Shown piece after piece: positions 33,828-47,400 of a stretch of 64,000 nucleotides of DNA. The notes under the pieces were generated by a model that was not told the DNA's origin, did not search any database, and saw nothing but the letters and a program-made list of their open reading frames with translations. The position numbers were made by a program, and so were the translations under genes. Source of the stretch: Stomorhina lunata (taxonomy: Eukaryota; Arthropoda; Insecta; Diptera; Rhiniidae); NCBI GenBank assembly GCA_933228675.1, contig OW121744.1, positions 92,628,385 through 92,692,384 of the forward strand, read 5' to 3'. Positions within the stretch are counted from its first letter, which is position 1, and each line of letters starts with the position of its first letter.

Positions 33828-34711
33828 ATATATAAATGTATAGCGTTACTTTAATATAGAAAGGCCCTAAGTTGTTGTTTATGCAAATAGCTTTTTAAAG
33901 CTTTATCTGATATAATTTTATGAAAATCTTTTAATTTTAAAAAACATAATTGTAGCATTAAATTCTTTAGAGAATTTAGTAAAAAACTGCGTTTGAAAAA
34001 TTTGTATATCTTCAAAATTTAAAATTGTATGTAGTTTTTTTCCCTTTCCTGTAATGTAAGAAAAATATTAGTTAGGTCTTTTCTATATTAAAGTAACGAT
34101 ATGTAAGTATCTTAATAATTGTCTGTTTCAAATCATTATAACGTTAATGTTCATAACTTTCCTTGATAATTTACATTAAAACCTTTTCACTTTAAACTCA
34201 TTAAAACAATAATGATAATATCATTTTAAATGACAAATTAACTCTTTATAACAGCTCAACTGCTTAAAGTTTAAATCACCAGACATCCATCCGACCTATT
34301 AACTCAACTAACTTCCTTCCATCTATTGGTATCTGCAGTTGATTGATTGAACATGCCACATGTTTAACATGCCAGAAAATTACACAGTTGAAGTAGTTTT
34401 TATTCGCATTTCCAGGAACAAGAAGTGGGAAATGAAAATGTAAAAAGTTAATGGATCTTTAAGAGAATAGTTAGAATGAAACGTATGCAAAGTCTATTAA
34501 GGCCACGGTCATTTTGTAAAAGTATTCTTGAGGATGAGTTGTTCTTAGTTATACACGAACATAGTCTGCTTAGATGGATGAGGAGGTGGTAGAAAATTAC
34601 TTAAATCATTTGAATTTTATATTTGAATATTGCTCTATCTAGCTGGACCTTAACTTTTAATTTTACTTACATGTCTACTATCAAATTAATAACATTCAAA
34701 TCTTTTATTTT
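33828..34711. other. No gene seen
   Basis: Unique AT-rich DNA. The final 40 bases (from about 34676) match 36030-36070, the left half of a related empty site. Confidence 0.55.
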
Positions 34712-35470
34712 TATACCCTTCACCACCACATTTGGAAAGGGTATTATAAGTTTGTGCTGATGTATGTAACGCATAGAAATATTTGTCTTAGACCCATCTT
34801 TTAGTATACCAATAGGCTTAGAATCACTTTCTGAGTCGATTTAGCGATGTCCGTCCGTCCGTCTGTCTGGATCCACATGTAAACCTTGTAATCAAACTAC
34901 AGGTCGCAATTCTAAAGATAATTTGATGAAATCACAGATTATTTTCATTGAAATTCGTCAAAATCGGTCCATTATTTATGGTACCTCCCATAGGTCCCAC
35001 TTCCCGGAATTGATATATTGGCCACAAAAATCAATATTTTTCATGAAATTTAAAACAAATACTTCTTATGTAAACTTAAATTACTGTACCAAATTTCGTT
35101 GAAATCGGTCCACATTTGACCATAGCTCTCATACAAACTCTTCTGTCAAAACGCACTAAATGAGACAAAAAATCACTAAAACGCTCGTAAATCTGAAGAT
35201 AATGAGAATTTTGAGCTTGCATACATAATTTTTGTAACAACTGTAATCAATTTGCCAAATTTCAAGATAATCGGTCCACATTTGACCCTAGCTCTCATAT
35301 AAGTCCAAATGACGGAAACAGCTTAAATATACAAGTCTTAATAAAATGTTTGTATGATGGCAAAATTTAGCAAATATTTGTCTTTATACAGGAAAAATAA
35401 CACCTTTGACCTTAGTGGTGAAGGGTATCGTATGGTCGGGCTTGACCGACTATAAGACTTTCTTACTTGT
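34712..35470 (+). mobile_element. Compact DINE-1-like Helentron, both ends intact
   Basis: Reference copy for the window. It starts TATACCCTTCACCACC and has the inverted AAAGGGTATTATAAG 20 bases later, then GCGATGTCCGTCCGTCCG. It contains repeated phrases (AATCGGTCCACATTTGACC twice, CTCTCATA). It ends with the sub-terminal AGTGGTGAAGGGTATCG, a hairpin at 35434-35450 (GTCGG/CCGAC or GGTC/GACC) and TATAAGACTTTCTTACTTGT. This matches DINE-1/INE-1 design: sub-terminal inverted repeats, 3' hairpin, no long terminal inverted repeat. Comparison with 36030-36126 shows TTATA on both sides (34711-34715, 35470-35474). That fits either insertion between two Ts with no duplication or a 5-bp duplication. 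No coding capacity. Confidence 0.82.
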
Positions 35471-35529
35471 TATAATTTAAGGTTGATTAATTATTTTCTT
35501 TATATTGACCATCAACTTAACTTTATGAT

Positions 35530-36015
35530 ATTTTTCGAAAAATTTTTCTATAGAAAAATTTTCTATTGGAAAATATTTTTATTTCTAATTTCTATAGAAA
35601 TTTTTTTAAAAATTTCGTATTTTTATGGGAAATTTTTAAAAAACTCTTATTTTTGTAGCAAATTTTTTAAAATTTTTTATAAAAAATTGCTTATTTTAAT
35701 GGGAAATTTTTTAAAATTTTCTTTATTTTCTTTTAAAAAAATTTTTCAAAAATTTCTCATTTTTTCAGAAATTTCTTATATTTTTAAGAAATTTTAAAAA
35801 AATTTCTTATCTTTTTTAAGAAAATTTTCAAAAATTTTCAAAAATTTCTTATCTTTTTTAAGAAATTTTTCAAAAGTTTCTTATTTTTGAAGCAAATTTT
35901 CTTATTTTTTATAGAAAATTTTTCAAAAATTTCAAATTTTTATGGGAAACGTTCCGAAATTTTCTTATCTTTATAGGAATTTTTTCAAAAATTTTTTATT
36001 TTTGTAGGAAATTTT
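35530..36015. repeat. Degenerate 31-bp-type minisatellite
   Basis: Irregular units of the AAATTTTT/AAAATTTC/TATTTTTA type with many indels. The frame at 35483-35797 only translates this repeat. Confidence 0.8.
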
Positions 36016-36029
36016 TAAAAAACTTCTTA

Positions 36030-36126
36030 ATACTATCACATTAATAACATTCAAATCTTTTATTTTTATAATTTAAAGTTGATTTTTCCATGTTAATTTC
36101 TTTATATTGACCATAAATTTAACATT
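36030..36126. repeat. Duplicated flank of the 34712-35470 Helentron (empty site)
   Basis: The sequence TACTATCACATTAATAACAT through TTTATTTTTATAATTTAAAG to TTTATATTGACCAT corresponds to 34676-34715 joined to 35470-35520, with the Helentron absent. It is a diverged paralogue of the insertion target, not an allele. Confidence 0.8.
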
Positions 36127-36530
36127 ATGAGATTTCTTTTGTCTAGACTTTTGTTAAGTTAAGATTTTTAATTAAATTATTTATCTACAGGTGACAGGTG
36201 TTAAATAAATGAACATAAAAATCCATTTAAATTTTCGCAAATTTGGCAGTTATTGCTGCTAGTAAGGATAATAATACAATGAAAGGATCATTGAACTAAA
36301 GAGTCTAGGGAAAAGTTTATTATATTTCTTTTACATATTCAAGAGAAATTTGAATGGAAAACTAGAAATAGAAAAAGATTTATACTCTTATATTTTTAGA
36401 TAAAGTCATTTTTAGAAGATACTGAATTTTAGTGAAATCTAAGCGAATTTACGGTAATGAAACAAAAAAGTAGTAATAAATCTGTTTCTTCTAAACTGTA
36501 TGTCTGATTGTAATGTTTAAGGAATTGTTA
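36127..36530. other. No gene seen
   Basis: About 400 bp of AT-rich DNA with no frame or repeat of note. Confidence 0.5.
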
Positions 36531-36910
36531 ATTTTTCTGTAGAAAATGTTTCTATAGAAAAATATTTTTATCAAAAATTTTTTTATAGAAAATTGTTTTA
36601 TCGAGAATTTTTCTGTAGAAAATTTTGCTATAGAAAAATATTTTTATCAAAAATTTTTCTATAGAAAATCTTTTTAATAAATTTTTTTTATAGAAAATTT
36701 ATTTATGAAAAATGAAATTATTCAGAAATTATTCTATAGAAAATTTTTTTATCAAAAACTTTTCTATAGAAAATTTGTTTATCAAAAATTTTTCTATTGA
36801 AAAATTTTTCTAAATAATTTTTAAACAAAAATTTTTCTAAATAATTTTTACACAAAAATTTTTCTATAGAAAAAGGTTTTTATCGAAAAATTTTCTATTG
36901 TAAAATATTT
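36531..36910. repeat. Degenerate CTATAG-type minisatellite
   Basis: Irregular repeats of TTTTTCTATAGAAAA and ATATTTTTATCAAAA. Related in sequence to the arrays at 22321-24885 and 40341-43925. Confidence 0.8.
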
Positions 36911-39230
36911 TTATTTCTAATTTCTATAGAAAATTTTCTTATTTTTATGGGAAATTTTTAAAACAACTTTTATTTTTATGGGAAATTAAAATTTTTTTTT
37001 ATAAAAAATTGCTTATTTTAATGGGCAATTTTTTAAAACTTTCTTTGTTTTAAATAATTTTCAAAATTTTGTTAGTTTTAAAAGAAATTTTTTAACAACA
37101 TTTTTTTAAGAAAAATTTTCAAAATTTCTTATTTTTTCAGAATATTTTCAAAAATTCCTTATATTATTCAGAAATTTTTAAAAAATTTCTAATTTTTATT
37201 GGAAGTTTTGCAAAAATTTCTTATTTTTATAAGAAATTTTTTAAAATTTTCTTATTTTATAGGAAATTTTTCAAAAATTTCTCATTTTTATAGGAAATTT
37301 TTCAAAAGTTTCTTATTTTTATAGGAAATTTTTTAAAAAATTTCTTATTTTTATAGGAAATTTTTCAAAAATTTCTTATTTTTAAATGTAATTTTTCAAA
37401 AATTTCTTATTTTTATAGAAAATTTTTCAAAAATTTCTTATTTTTATGGGAAATTTTTCAAAAATTTCTTATTTTTATAAGAAATTTTTAAAAAATTTCT
37501 TATTTTTATAGGAAACTTTTCAAAAATTTCTTATTTTTACCTGAAATTTTTCAAAAATTTCTTATTTTTATAGGAAATTTTTCAAAAATTTCTTATTTTT
37601 ATTGGAAATTTTTCAAAAATTTCTTATTTTTATAAGAAATTTTTCAAAAATTTCTTATTTTTATAGGAAATTTTTCAAAAATTTCTTATTTTTAAAAAAT
37701 TTCTTATTTTTATAGGAAATTTTTCAAAATTTTCTTATTTTTATAAAAAAAATTTCAAAAATTTATTATTTTTATAGGAAAGTTTTCAAAAATTTATTAT
37801 TTTCATAGGAGATTTTTCAAAAATTTCTAATTTTTATAGGAAATTTTTCAAAAAATTTCTTATTTTTATAGAAAATTTTTCAAAAATTTCTTATTTTTAT
37901 TGGAAAATTTTCAAAAATTTCTTATTTTTATAGGAAATTTTTCAAAAATTTATTATTTTATAGGAAATTTTTCAAAAATTTCTTATTTTTATAGGAAATT
38001 TTTCAAAAATTTCTTATTTTTATAGCAAATTTTTCAAAAATTTGTTATTTTTATATGAAATTTTTCAAAAATTTGTTATTTTTATATGAAATTTTTCGAA
38101 AATTTCTTGTTTTCATAAGAATTTTTTCGAAAATTTTTTATTTTTATAGGAAATTTTTCAAAAATTTCTTATTTTTATAGAAAATTTTTCAAAAGTTTCT
38201 TATTTTTATGGAAAATTTTTAAAAAATTTCATATTTTTATGGAAAATTTTTCAAAAATTTCTTATTTTTATATGAAATTTTTCAAAAATTTCCTATTGTT
38301 ATAGGAAATTTTTCAAAAATTTCGTTTTTTATAGGAAATTTTTCAAAAATTTCTTATTTTTATAGGAAATTTTTCAAAAATTTCTTGTTTTTATAGGAAA
38401 TTTTTCAAAAATTTCTTATTTTTATGGGAAACTTTTCAAAAATTTCTTATTTTTATATGCAATTTTTCACAAATTTCTTATTTTTATAGGAAATTTTTAA
38501 AAAATTTCTTATTTTTATAGGAAATTTTTCAAAAATTTCTTTTTTTATAGGAAATTTTTCAAAAATTTCTTATTTTTATAGGAAATTTTTCAAAAATTTC
38601 TTATTTTTATAGGAAATTTTTCAAAAATTTCTTACTTCTATAGGAAACTTTTCAAAAATTTCTTATTTTTATAGGAAATTTTTCAAAAATTTCTTATTTA
38701 TTTTATAAAATTTTACAGAAGTTTCTTATTTTTGTAGGAAATTTTTCTAAAATTTCTTAATTTCCAAAATTTTTTTCAAAAAATTCTTATTTTTATAGGA
38801 ATTTTTTCAAAAATTGTTTATTTTTGCGGGAAATTTTTCAAAAAGTCTTTATTTTTTTTAAGAAATTTTTCAAAATTTCTTATTTTTTTATTTTTTTTAG
38901 GAAACTTTTCAAAAATTTCTTTTTCTTTTGAGAAATTTAAAATTTTTTTTTATTATATTAAAAGTTTTTTTTTCAAAAAATTCCTATTTTTTAGGAAATT
39001 TTTTAAAAATTTCTTATTTATATGGGAAGATTTTATAAAATATCTTATTTTTGTAGGAAATTTTTTTTAATTTTTTTATTTTTTTAAGAAATTTTTAAAA
39101 ACTTTGTAATTTTTATAGGAAATTTTTCAAAAAGTTCTTATTTTATACGACATTATTCAAAAATTTTTTATTTTTATGGGAAATTTTTTTGAAAATTTCT
39201 TATTTTCATAGGTAATTTTCACTGAAAAAT
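36911..39230. repeat. 31-bp minisatellite, CTTATTTTTATAGG type
   Basis: Units combine TTCTTATTTTTATAGG, AAATTTTTC and AAAAATT. This is the reverse complement of the AAATAAG-type units at 50516-52906. Moderately divergent throughout, most so after 38690. Confidence 0.92.
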
Positions 39231-39540
39231 ATTTTTATCGAAAAATAATCCAAGGCAATAGCAAAATATTTTTATATAAAAAATATATTTATACAGAAAA
39301 TCTAAAATTGTTTAGTATTAGTATTTCCCAATTCGGTTATATTTATGTATTTAAAACAATGTTTGCAAAAATAATAGTGTCGCAGCAACAATATTTGAGA
39401 TTATATTTCTTTGTTCTCTTGAAACATGTATTTTGCTGCTATAAATTGGATTCTGATTTTGATTCTTGCATATTTTGTTCTTGTTTGTTCTTTAATAAAA
39501 GAGCACCAACCGACTTTGTTCACATTCAAATTTCAACTGA
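39231..39540. other. Linker between array and inverted segment; no gene seen
   Basis: The right end (about 39480-39540, containing GAGCACCAACCGACTTTGTT) resembles the repeat at 22171-22320. The rest has no counterpart beside the inverted copy at 50004-50515, so it is an insertion here or a loss there. Confidence 0.5.
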
Positions 39541-40061
39541 ATGATTTTAAAACTCATTTTCACGAGTTTCATTAATGATCGTGATATTTGCGAAAATTAT
39601 GAAAAGTCTTCGGCACCTGGTGTTATGAATGAAGTGCCTATTTTTAATTTAACTTATCTTGTTGTAACAATATGACGACTATATTTTCTTACATGTTTTC
39701 CCTTGACATTGATGCAGATGTTATGCTATTTTGAATTTTTATACTGTATTTTTACTTTTAAGTCTCTTCAAACAATTCCATGTAAATTCTCTTATTACAA
39801 TTTTATAATATTTTTTAAATAACTTTATTTTCTTACAACACAGACTTGTTATAATCGCATTTCAAACTTTTGTTTTATAGTAAACTATTGTGTCGTTTCT
39901 AAACTATTTTTAAGCACAAAATCCCAAGATTTCTATTAGAATTATTTAATTTTGTGTCTGTTTTTGATGAAATTTTATTTGGTCTTGCATAATTTACATA
40001 AACAACAAAACATTATTAAAATATATTTAAGTTTTAAAAATACTCGTAGTTACAAATGTTT
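39541..40061 (+). repeat. Inverted repeat, left arm (~520 bp, non-tandem)
   Basis: Reads the same, on the opposite strand, as 50004-50515, with perhaps one difference in ten bases. Shared phrases include GATATTTGCGAAAATTATGA (TTTACG in the partner), CTTGACATTGATGCA, AACAATTCCATGTAAA, ACTTGTTATAATCGCATTTC and TACTCGTAGTTACAAATG. Minisatellite lies on both sides of both arms. No coding frame is conserved between arms; the partner's 68-residue frame is broken here. Confidence 0.85.
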
Positions 40062-40340
40062 CGTGAGTAAATCTAAATCTACTCAAATGAAACGAAACAA
40101 ATGAATGGGTAAGTGAAATTCTAAAATAAGATAAAACTGAATAAAATAGAAAACATAAATATTTTATAACTTTAGAATAAAGTTTTGCAATGATGATGAC
40201 GATGATGTCAGTCGGATGATGGTGGACTGTAAGGATTATTTGCAAATACACTCGGCAACAAAAAGAAAAACATTAAAATTCGACAAATTTTGTTAATAAT
40301 TAAAAGCTATACATTGGCAACAAGAATACTAGGAATTCGG
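40062..40340. other. No gene seen
   Basis: Short unique stretch with a GATGATG-rich patch at 40190-40220. Absent from the partner site right of 49996. Confidence 0.5.
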
Positions 40341-41770
40341 TAGAAAAATATTTCTAACTTAAATTTTTCTATAGAAAAATATTTCTAATTCAAAATTTTT
40401 CTATAGAAAATTATTTCTAAAGCGAAATATTTCTGTCGAAAATTTATTTTCTAAAGAAAAATATTTCTAACGAAAATTTTTCTAAAGAAAAATATTTCTA
40501 ACGAAAATTTTTCTAAAGAAAAATATTTCTAACGAAAATTTTTCTAAAGAAAAATATTTCTAACGAAAATGTTTCTAAAGAAAAATATTTCTAACGAAAA
40601 TTTTTCTAAAGAAAAATATTTCTAACGAAAAGTTTTCTAAAGAAAAATATTTCTAACGAAAATTTTTCTAAAGAAAAATATTTCTAACGAAAATTTTTCT
40701 AAAGAAAAATATTTCTAACGAAAATTTTTCTAAAGAAAAATATTTCCAACGAAAATTTTTCTAAAGAAAAATATTTCTAACGAAAATTTTTCTAAAGAAA
40801 AATATTTCTAACGAAAATTTTTCTAAAGAAGGATATTTCTAACGAAAATTTTTCTAAAGGAAAATATCTAACGAAAATTTTTCTAAAGAAAAATATTTCT
40901 AACGAAAATTTTTCTAAAGAAAAATATTTCTAACGAAAATTTTTCTAAAGAAAAATATTTCTAACGAAAATTTTTCTAAAGAAAAATATTTCTAACGAAA
41001 ATTTTTCTAAAGAAAAATATTTCTAACGAAAATTTTTCTAAAGAAAATATTTCTAACGAAAAATATTTCTAACGAAAATTTTTCTAAAGAAAAATATTTC
41101 TAACGAAAATTTTTCTAAAGAAAAATATTTCTAACCAAAATTTTTCTATAGAAAAATATTTCTAATGAAAATTTTTCTAAAGAAAAATATTTCTAACGAA
41201 AATTTTTCTAAAGAAAAATATTTCTAACGAAAATTTTTCTAAAGAAAAATATTTCTAACGAAAATTTTTCTAAAGAAGGATATTTCTAACGAAAATTTTT
41301 CTAAAGAAAAATATTTCTAACGAAAATTTTTCTAAAGAAAAATATTTCTAACGAAAATTTTTCTAAAGAAAAATATTTCTAACGAAAATTTTTCTAAAGA
41401 AAAATATTTCTAACGAAAATTTTTCTAAAGAAAAATATTTCTAACGAAAATTTTTCTAAAGAAAAATATTTCTAACGAAAATTTTTCTAAAGAAAAATAT
41501 TTCTAACGAAAATTATTCTAAAGAAAAATATTTCTAACGAAAATTTTTCTTAAGAAAATATTTCTAACGAAAAATATTTCTAACGAAAATTTTTCTAAAG
41601 AAAAATATTTCTAACGAAAATTTTTCTAAAGAAAAATATTTCTAACGAAAATTTTTCTAAAGAAAAATATTTCTAACCAAAATTTTTCTAAAGAAAAATA
41701 TTTCTAATGAAAATTTTTCTAAAGAAAAATATTTCTAACGAAAATTTTTCTAAAGAAAAATATTTCTAAA
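40341..41770. repeat. 31-bp minisatellite, AACGAAAA/CTAAAG type, with block duplication
   Basis: Units combine TTTCTAACGAAAATTTTTC with TAAAGAAAAATA. This is the reverse complement of the GTTAG unit at 22321-24885 with CTATAG changed to CTAAAG. Markers recur in the same order: GGATATTTC at 40831 and 41279; a short unit at about 41041 and 41552; CTAACCAAAA at 41131 and 41673. Offsets grow from about 448 to 511 to 542 bp in roughly 31-bp steps, so a duplicated block has since gained units. Confidence 0.93.
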
Positions 41771-43925
41771 ATATTTATATCGAAAATTTTTCTATAGAAA
41801 AATATTTCTATCGAAAATTTTTCTATAGAAAAATATTTCTATCGAAAATTTTTCTATAGAAAAATATTTCTATCGAAAATTTTTCTATAGAAAAATATTT
41901 CTATCGAAAATTTTTCTATAGAAAAATATTTCTATCGAAAATTTTTCTATAGAAAAATATTTCTATCGAAAATTTTTCTATAGAAAAATATTTCTATCGA
42001 AAAATTTTCTAAAGAAAAATATTTCTATCGAAAATTTTCCATAGAAAAATATTTCTATCGAAAATTTTTCTATAGAAAAATATTTCTATCGAAAATTTTT
42101 CTATAGAAAAATATTTCTATCGAAAATTTTTCTATAGAAAAATATTTCTATCGAAAATTTTTCTATAGAAAAATATTTCTATCGAAAATTTTTCTATAGA
42201 AAAATATTTCTATCGAAAATTTTTCTATAGAAAAATATTTCTATCGAAAATTTTTCTATAGAAAAATATTTCTATCGAAAATTTTTCTATAGAAAAATAT
42301 TTCTATCGAAAATTTTTCTATAGAAAAATATTTCTATCGAAAATTTTTCTATAGAAAAATATTTCTATCGAAAATTTTTCTATAGAAAAATATTTCTATC
42401 GAAAATTTTTCTATAGAAAAATATTTCTATCGAAAATTTTTCTATAGAAAAATATTTCTATCGAAAATTTTTCTATAGAAAAATATTTCTATCGAAAATT
42501 TTTCTATAGAAAAATATTTCTATCGAAAATTTTTCTATAGAAAAATATTTCTATCGAAAATTTTTCTATAGAAAAATATTTCTATAGAAAAATATTTCTA
42601 TCGAAAATTTTTCTATAGAAAAATATTTCTATCGAAAATTTTTCTATAGAAAAATATTTCTATCGAAAATTTTTCTATAGAAAAATATTTCTATCGAAAA
42701 TTTTTCTATAGAAAAATATTTCTATCGAAAATTTTTCTATAGAAAAATATTTCTATCGAAAATTTTTCTATAGAAAAATATTTCTATCGAAAATTTTTCT
42801 ATAGAAAAATATTTCTATCGAAAATTTTTCTATAGAAAAATATTTCTATCGAAAATTTTTCTATAGAAAAATATTTCTATCGAAAATTTTTCTATAGAAA
42901 AATATTTCTATCGAAAATTTTTCTATAGAAAAATATTTCTATCGAAAATTTTTCTATAGAAAAATATTTCTATCGGAAATTTTTCTATAGAAAAATATTT
43001 CTATCGAAAATTTTTCTATAGAAAAATATTTCTATCGAAAATTTTTCTATAGAAAAATATTTCTATCGAAAATTTTTCTATAGAAAAATATTTCTATCGA
43101 AAATTTTTCTATAGAAAAATATTTCTATCGAAAATTTTTCTATAGAAAAATATTTCTATCGAAAATTTTTCTATAGAAAAATATTTCTATCGAAAATTTT
43201 TCTATAGAAAAATATTTCTATCGAAAATTTTTCTATAGAAAAATATTTCTATCGAAAATTTTTCTATAGAAAAATATTTCTATCGAAAATTTTTCTATAG
43301 AAAAATATTTCTATCGAAAATTTTTCTATAGAAAAATATTTCTATCGAAAATTTTTCTATAGAAAAATATTTCTATCGAAAATTTTTCTATAGAAAAATA
43401 TTTCTATCGAAAATTTTTCTATAGAAAAATATTTCTATCGAAAATTTTTCTATAGAAAAATATTTCTATCGAAAATTTTTCTATAGAAAAATATTTCTAT
43501 CGAAAATTTTTCTATAGAAAAATATTTCTATCGAAAATTTTTCTATAGAAAAATATTTCTATCGAAAATTTTTCTATAGAAAAATATTTCTATCGAAAAT
43601 TTTTCTATAGAAAAATATTTCTATCGAAAATTTTTCTATAGAAAAATATTTCTATCGAAAATTTTTCTATAGGAAAATATTTCTATAGAAAAATATTTCT
43701 ATCGAAAATTTTTATATAGAAAAATATTTCTATCGAAAATTTTTCTATAGAAAAATATTACTATCGAAAATTTTTCTATAGAAAAATATTACTATCGAAA
43801 ATTTTTCTATAGAAAAATATTTCTATAGAAAAATATTTCTATAGAAAAATATTTCTATTGAAATTTTTTCTATAGAAAAATATTTCTATGGAAAAATACT
43901 TCTATCGAAAATTTTTCTATAAAAT
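41771..43925. repeat. 31-bp minisatellite, ATCGAAAA/CTATAG type
   Basis: Units combine TTTCTATCGAAAATTTTTC with TATAGAAAAATA. Among the most uniform stretches in the window: tens of consecutive units are identical from 42060 to 43670. It follows the CTAAAG array directly, so the two are subfamilies of one array. Confidence 0.95.
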
Positions 43926-44410
43926 AGTATTCCTCAAGTACTTTAAACAAGGTTGTTGGTGTTTTTGCACAGTGTTCCGCATTTAATACAAACAGTAAGT
44001 GATTAAATTTACAATATTTATAAGCATCAAGAGGGGAAACTTTTTACCCTCTTAGAAACACTAACTAAGAGTTTAACTTTTAAAACACTTATTCTATGTT
44101 TATCCCCTCTAAGAGGATCTGCGAAAAGTATCTCGTTATTCTGTGTAAATGTAGATTTTGTGTTAATAATTAAGTGTCTGGGGAATGAATGAATAAATAA
44201 ATACTTAAGATTTTCTATAATTAAATAATAAATAAAGTTTTTTGAATACTTGAAATTAATTTAAGTTTAATTAAACACGAGTACAGAAAGGTAATTTAAT
44301 ATTTATATGAATAAGTCACAAAAGACTTTTACTAAAAACTCTTAAGAATTGAATATTAAATGCACAATAGGAATAGACTAACAAAAATTTGAGCACTTGA
44401 AAAAAAAAAA
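43926..44410. other. No gene seen
   Basis: Unique AT-rich stretch between two arrays. A pair of CTCTTAG/CTAAGAG-like phrases near 44050 and 44107 gives weak dyad symmetry only. Confidence 0.5.
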
Positions 44411-47400
44411 CAAACACATCATTTTTGAAAAATTTCCTACAAAAATAGGAAATTTTTGAAAAATTCCATACAAAAATAGGATTTTTTTGAAAAATTTCCT
44501 ACAAAAATAAAAAATTTTTAAAAAATTCCAAAAAAATAATAAATTTTTAAAAAATTCCAAAAAAATAATAAATTTTTGAAAAATTTCCTATAAAAATAGG
44601 AAATTTTTGAAAAATTTCCTATAAAAATAGGAAATTTTTGAAAAATTTCCTATAAAAATAGGAAATTTTTGAAAAATTTCCTATAAAAATAGGAAATTTT
44701 TGAAAAATTTCCTATAAAAATAGGAAATTTTTGAAAAATTTCCTATAAAAATAGGAAATTTTTGAAAAATTTCCTATAAAAATAGGAAATTTTTGAAAAA
44801 TTTCCTATAAAAATAGGAAATTTTTGAAAAATTTCCTATAAAAATAGGAAATTTTTGAAAAATTTCCTATAAAAATAGGAAATTTTTGAAAAATTTCCTA
44901 TAAAAATAGGAAATTTTTGAAAAATTTCCTATAAAAATAGGAAATTTTTGAAAAATTTCCTATAAAAATAGGAAATTTTTGAAAAATTTCCTATAAAAAT
45001 AGGAAATTTTTGAAAAATTTCCTATAAAAATAGGAAATTTTTGAAAAATTTCCTATAAAAATAGGAAATTTTTGAAAAATTTCCTATAAAAATAGGAAAT
45101 TTTTGAAAAATTTCCTATAAAAATAGGAAACTTTTGAAAAATTTCCTATAAAAATAGGAAATTTTTGAAAAATTTCCTATAAAAATAGGAAATTTTTGAA
45201 AAATTTCCTATAAAAATAGGAAATTTTTGAAAAATTTCCTATAAAAATAGGAAATTTTTGAAAAATTTCCTATAAAAATAGGAAATTTTTGAAAAATTTC
45301 CTATAAAAAATAGGAAATTTTTGAAAAATTTCCTATAAAAAATAGGAAATTTTTGAAAAATTTCCTATAAAAATAGGAAATTTTTGAAAAATTTCCTATA
45401 AAAATAGGAAATTTTTGTAAAATTTCCTATAAAAATAGGAAATTTTTGAAAAATTTCCTATAAAAATAGGAAATTTTTGAAAAATTTCCTATAAAAATAG
45501 GAAACTTTTGAAAAATTTCCTATAAAAATAGGAAATTTTTGAAAAATTTCCTATAAAAAAAGGAAATTTTTGAAAAATTTCCTATAAAAATAGGAAATTT
45601 TTGAAAAATTTCCTATAAAAATAGGAAATTTTTGAAAAATTTCCTATAAAAATAGGAAATTTTTGAAAAATTTTCTATAAAAATAGGAAATTTTTAAAAA
45701 ATTTCCTATAAAAATAGGAAATTTTTGAAAAATTTCCTATAAAAATAGGAAATTTTTGAAAAATTTCCTATAAAAATAGGAACTTTTTGAAAAATTTCCT
45801 ATAAAAATAGGAAATTTTTGAAAAATTTCCTATAAAAATAGGAAATTTTTGAAAAATTTCCTATAAATATAGGAAATTTTTGAAAAATTTCCTATTAAAA
45901 TAGGAAATATTTGAAAAATTTCCTATAAAAATAGGAAATTTTTGAAAAATTTCCTATAAAAATAAGAAATTTTTTAAAAATTTCCTATAAACATAGGAAA
46001 TTTTTGAAAAATTTCCTATAAAAATTGGAAATTTTTGAAAAATTTCCTATAAAAATAGGAAATTTTTGAAAAATTTCCTATAAAAATAGGAAATTTTTGA
46101 AAAATTTCCTATAAAAATAGGAAATTTTTGAAAAATTTCCTATAAAAATAGGAAATTTTTGAAAAATTTCCTATAAAAATAGGAAATTTTTGAAAAATTT
46201 CCTATAAAAATAGGAAATTTTTGAAAAATTTCCTATAAAAATAGGAAATTTTTGAAAAATTTCCTATAAAAATAGGAAATTTTTGAAAAATTTCCTATAA
46301 AAATAGGAAATTTTTGAAAAATTTCCTATAAAAATAGGAAATTTTTGAAAAATTTCCTATAAAAATAGGAAATTTTTGAAAAATTTCCTATAAAAATAAG
46401 AAATTTTTTTAAAATTTACTATAAAAATAAGAAATTTTTTAAAAATTTCCTATAAAAATAAGAAATTTTTGAAAAATTTCCTACAAAAATAAGAATTTTT
46501 TGAAAAATTTCCTATAAAAATAAGAAATTTTTGAAAAATTTCCTATAAAAATAGAAAATTTTTGAAAAATTTCCTATAAAAATAGGAAATTTTTGAAAAA
46601 TTTCCTATAAAAATAGGAAATTTTTGAAAAATTTCCTATAAAAATAGGAAATTTTTGGAAAATTTCCTATAAAAATAGGAAATTTTTGAAAAATTTCCTA
46701 TAAAAATAGGAAATTTTTGAAAAATTTCCTATAAAAATAGGAAATTTTTGAAAAATTTCCTATAAAAATAGGAAATTTTTGAAAAATTTCCTATAAAAAT
46801 AGGAAATTTTTGAAAAATTTCCTATAAAAATAGGAAATTTTTGAAAAATTTCCTATAAAAATAGGAAATTTTTGAAAAATTTCCTATAAAAATAGGAAAT
46901 TTTTGAAGAATTTCCTATAAAAATAGGAAATTTTTGAAAAATTTCCTATAAAAATAGGAAATTTTTGAAAAATTTCCTATAAAAATAGGAAATTTTTGAA
47001 AAATTTCCTATAAAAATAGGAAATTTTTGAAAAATTTCCTATAAAAATAGGAAATTTTTGAAAAATTTCTTATAAACATAGGAAATTTTTGAAAATTTCC
47101 TATAAAACTTGAAAATTTTTGAAAAATTTCCTATAAAAATTTTAAATTTTTGAAAAAATAAAAATAGGAAATTTTTGAAAAATTTCCTATCAAAATAGGA
47201 AAAATTATGAAAAATTTCCTATAAAAATAGGAAATTTTTGAAAAATTTCCTATAAAAATAGGAAATTTTTGAAAAATTTCCTATAAAAATAGGAAGCTTT
47301 TGAAAAATTTCCTATAAAAATAGGAAATTTTTGAAAAATTTCCTATAAAAATAGGAAATTTTTGAAAAATTTCCTATAAAAATAGGAAATTTTTGAAAAA

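Noticed and set aside
39308..39544. 78-residue plus-strand frame
   Set aside because: Starts and ends in AT-rich non-conserved DNA, overlaps the dispersed repeat, and shows no domain.
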